Below are positions 62,092 to 64,000 of a stretch of 64,000 bases of DNA, piece after piece (the stretch's first letter is position 1; every line of letters starts with the position of its first letter). This stretch comes from Streptomyces sp. LHD-70. Its GTDB lineage: Bacteria; Actinomycetota; Actinomycetes; Streptomycetales; Streptomycetaceae. A program made the position numbers and the translations under genes. A model generated the notes under the pieces. That model searched no databases. It had not been told where the DNA came from and saw only the letters and a program-made list of their open reading frames with translations. The DNA is taken from contig NZ_JAVIFW010000022.1 in NCBI RefSeq assembly GCF_031157275.1, positions 1 through 64,000 on the forward strand, in the 5' to 3' direction.

Positions 62092-63791
62092 CCTAAGGGC
62101 TTGCAGATCATTAACGTGTTGCTTCCCGTCCTGGGATTCGTTGAGGTGGTATGCGCATCCCGGACGAGACTCGTGCCCAACTCTCGGTGAAGTTCGCCGT
62201 GTTGTTCCCGCACCTGAACGAGCGGCAGCGGCGGCTGTTGATGGCCGTGGAGGCCCGAGGGTTGGGACACGGAGGCATCCGGGCCGTGGCGCGGGCTGCA
62301 GAGGCGAGCGAGACGACGGTCCGCAAGGGCGTCCTTGAACTCGAGGCCGGAGAAGATCCGTTGGACCGGGTTCGGCGACAGGGTGGAGGTCGCAAGCGGG
62401 TCGCTGATGTCGATCCCGGGCTGCGGCCCGCACTGCTGGCGCTGGTCGAGCCGGATGAGCGCGGCGACCCGATGTCGCCACTGCGGTGGACTGTGAAGTC
62501 CACTCGTACCCTCGCAAGTGAACTGACCCGCGCCGGGCACCGGGTCAGTGCCGATACCGTTGCCGACCTGCTGCGGGAGGAAGGCTTCAGTCTGCAGGCC
62601 AACGCCAAGACGATCGAGGGCAGCCAACACCCGGACCGCGATGCCCAGTTCCGTTACCTCAACGAGCAGGCCCGCGAGCACCGGGATGCCGGGCAGCCGG
62701 TGATCAGTGTGGACACCAAGAAGAAGGAACTCGTAGGCGAGTTCAAGAACCAGGGACGCCAGTGGCGGCCGGCCGGTGCCCCGGTGCGGTGCACGTTCAT
62801 GACTTCGCCGACCCGCAGCTGGGCAAGGCCATCCCGTACGGAATCTACGATCTGGCGGCGAACACCGGCTGGGTCAACGTCGGCACGGATCACGACACCG
62901 CCGCGTTCGCCGTGGAATCGATCCGCCGCTGGTGGCGCGGCCAGGGCCAGGACGCCTACCCGCAGGCGACCCGGTTGCTGATCACGGCCGATGCGGGCGG
63001 CTCGAATGGCTACCGCACCCGCGCCTGGAAACTCGAACTCGCCCAGCTCTCCGCCGAAACCGGACTGTCCATCACTGTGTGTCACCTGCCGCCAGGCACA
63101 TCGAAGTGGAACAAGATTGAGCACCGGCTCTTCTCCCACATCACCATGAACTGGCATGGCCGACCGCTGACCAGCCACGAAGTCATCCTGCAGACCATCG
63201 CGGCGACCACCACCCGCACCGGACTGCGCGTGGATGCCGCACTCGACACCAACGCCTATCCGACCGGCGTCCGCATCGGCGACGCAGAAATGGCCGCGCT
63301 GCCGCTGACCCGACACGCCTTCCACGGCGACTGGAACTACGTCCTGCATCCCCGGCCCGCCGTCCCGGCAGCCCGAACCCCACAGACGCCGGAGCCAGAG
63401 TGGGACCAGGCCCTTCTGTCGGATCCGGCACTGACCGGCATGTCCCGGCAGCAACTGGACGACCTCACCGAGACGTTGGCTGCCGACGGCGACACCCGGC
63501 GTGGCCGTCCGCCCCGGCTCTCCTTCCCCGAACAGGTCCTGGCCACCGTGCTCCACCTGCGGGTCGCCCTGGCCGCGGAACCCCTCGCCGTACTCTTCGC
63601 CAGCAGCCGCACAGCCATGCACCGCACACTCTTGAAGAACAGGCGACTACTCAAGGCGCACGGCGTCATCATTCCGCCCGCGACGACTCCACCCGTCGCC
63701 CTCTCCGCCCTCCAGGCCCGGGTCCACACCCAGACCAGAGAGTCCAACAGCAAGATCAAGACGACGAGTTAATGATCTGCAAGCCCTTAGG
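62092..63791 (+). mobile_element. ISAzo13-like insertion sequence with 24-bp perfect terminal inverted repeats
   Basis: The ends are perfect inverted repeats at 62092-62115 and 63768-63791, beginning CCTAAGGGCTTGC. One frameshifted transposase gene lies between them. No target-site duplication is evident at either flank. Family placement comes from the transposase. Confidence 0.85.
62151..63772 (+). pseudogene. ISAzo13-family transposase, frameshifted
   Basis: The first part, from ATG 62151, gives a helix-turn-helix region (GIRAVARAAEASETTVRKGV), then VISVDTKKKELVGEFKNQGR. The frame is lost at about 62787-62791, where one base (a G in CGG-GTG) seems missing. In the next frame VHVHDFADPQLGKAIPYGIY continues through the catalytic half (LLITADAGGSNGYR, LPPGTSKWNKIEHRLFSHI) to the stop at 63772. 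The D/E residues expected of this DDE transposase are visible in VDTKK, TADAGGS and NKIEH. As read it is inactive unless frameshifting is programmed. Confidence 0.85.
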
Positions 63792-63881
63792 AGCTGTCCG
63801 GCCGATCATTGATGGCGAGCGTGCTGCTGCTTGAGATCGAAGTCGATTGCCGGGCGCCTGGTGCTGCGCGACCATCGTCGG

Positions 63882-64000
63882 ATGAGTACGGATGAAGGTC
63901 GAAAGCTGACGCTGGTCGTGCAGACGTGTTCTGCCTGCCCATCGCAGTGGGATGCCTGGACGGCGGACGGCCAGTACCTGTATCTCCGATACCGGCATGG
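63882..64000 (+). CDS. Small protein of unknown function, 5' part (cut by window edge)
   Basis: ATG 63882 begins MSTDEGRKLTLVVQTCSACP and continues SQWDAWTADGQYLYLRYRHG to the edge. Similar CPSQWDAWTxxGQYLYLRYR segments occur in small streptomycete proteins of unknown role. Its true length and ending are outside the window. Confidence 0.5.
   Translation, partial: MSTDEGRKLTLVVQTCSACPSQWDAWTADGQYLYLRYRH

Overview
This is a high-GC actinobacterial chromosome segment, almost certainly from a Streptomyces. Coding GC is very high, GTG starts are frequent, neighbouring genes often overlap by ATGA or GTGA, and the genes are typical streptomycete families: DctA, YjbQ, MltG, heterodimeric ABC exporters and an Rhs protein with a WXG-type N-terminus. 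No tRNA, rRNA or CRISPR array was seen.

Positions 1-24105 look mostly like core chromosome. In order they hold the edge of an IS5-type transposase, an SDR oxidoreductase, a two-gene heterodimeric ABC exporter, an L,D-transpeptidase lipoprotein, a DctA dicarboxylate symporter, a secreted GH109/Gfo-Idh-MocA protein, a large FAD/Fe-S D-2-hydroxyacid dehydrogenase, a MarR regulator divergent from an ABC exporter with a clear shared operator, and an MltG transglycosylase. Next comes a sulfonate-utilisation cluster on the minus strand: a Cys-containing leader peptide, ssuC, ssuB, ssuA, ssuD and a flavin monooxygenase. It looks inactivated, because ssuA carries a frameshift and an IS110 element sits between ssuA and ssuD. 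The region ends with yjbQ.

From the 3' end of yjbQ (24105) to about 45450 the DNA is accessory. The last ~60 bp of yjbQ recur, degenerate, at 39707-39766 and 45343-45402, and the sequence flanking these copies recurs near 27010. This is the pattern expected of integrative elements stacked at one attachment site, although no integrase is visible. Between the repeats lie decayed gene fragments (GH1 glucosidase, FdhF/YdeP oxidoreductase, AIPR abortive-infection protein, a TPR protein, an FAH hydrolase), a THEP1 NTPase, a PEBP protein and a protein-L-isoaspartate methyltransferase. There are also two probable defence modules: a complete Wadjet type II operon jetABCD (30582-39059) followed by an unrecognised 654-aa gene, and a TIR-TM-WD40 protein divergent from an unrecognised two-TM protein (40876-44757).

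Beyond the last repeat is a ~1,600-aa sacsin-like ATPase with a C-terminal DUF3883 domain, interrupted by a frameshift (45509-50319), then an unrecognised 467-aa protein with a probable leaderless promoter, and transposon debris (an IstB fragment).

From 53979 to 61362 is a polymorphic toxin locus: an SseB-family protein, a 201-aa ESX-like partner, an Rhs toxin whose frame is broken by a perfect 16-bp tandem duplication, and three probable immunity genes, with a toxin-tail fragment before the second. The window closes with an IS element (ISAzo13-like transposase, 24-bp perfect terminal inverted repeats, frameshifted) and the start of a small gene cut by the window edge.
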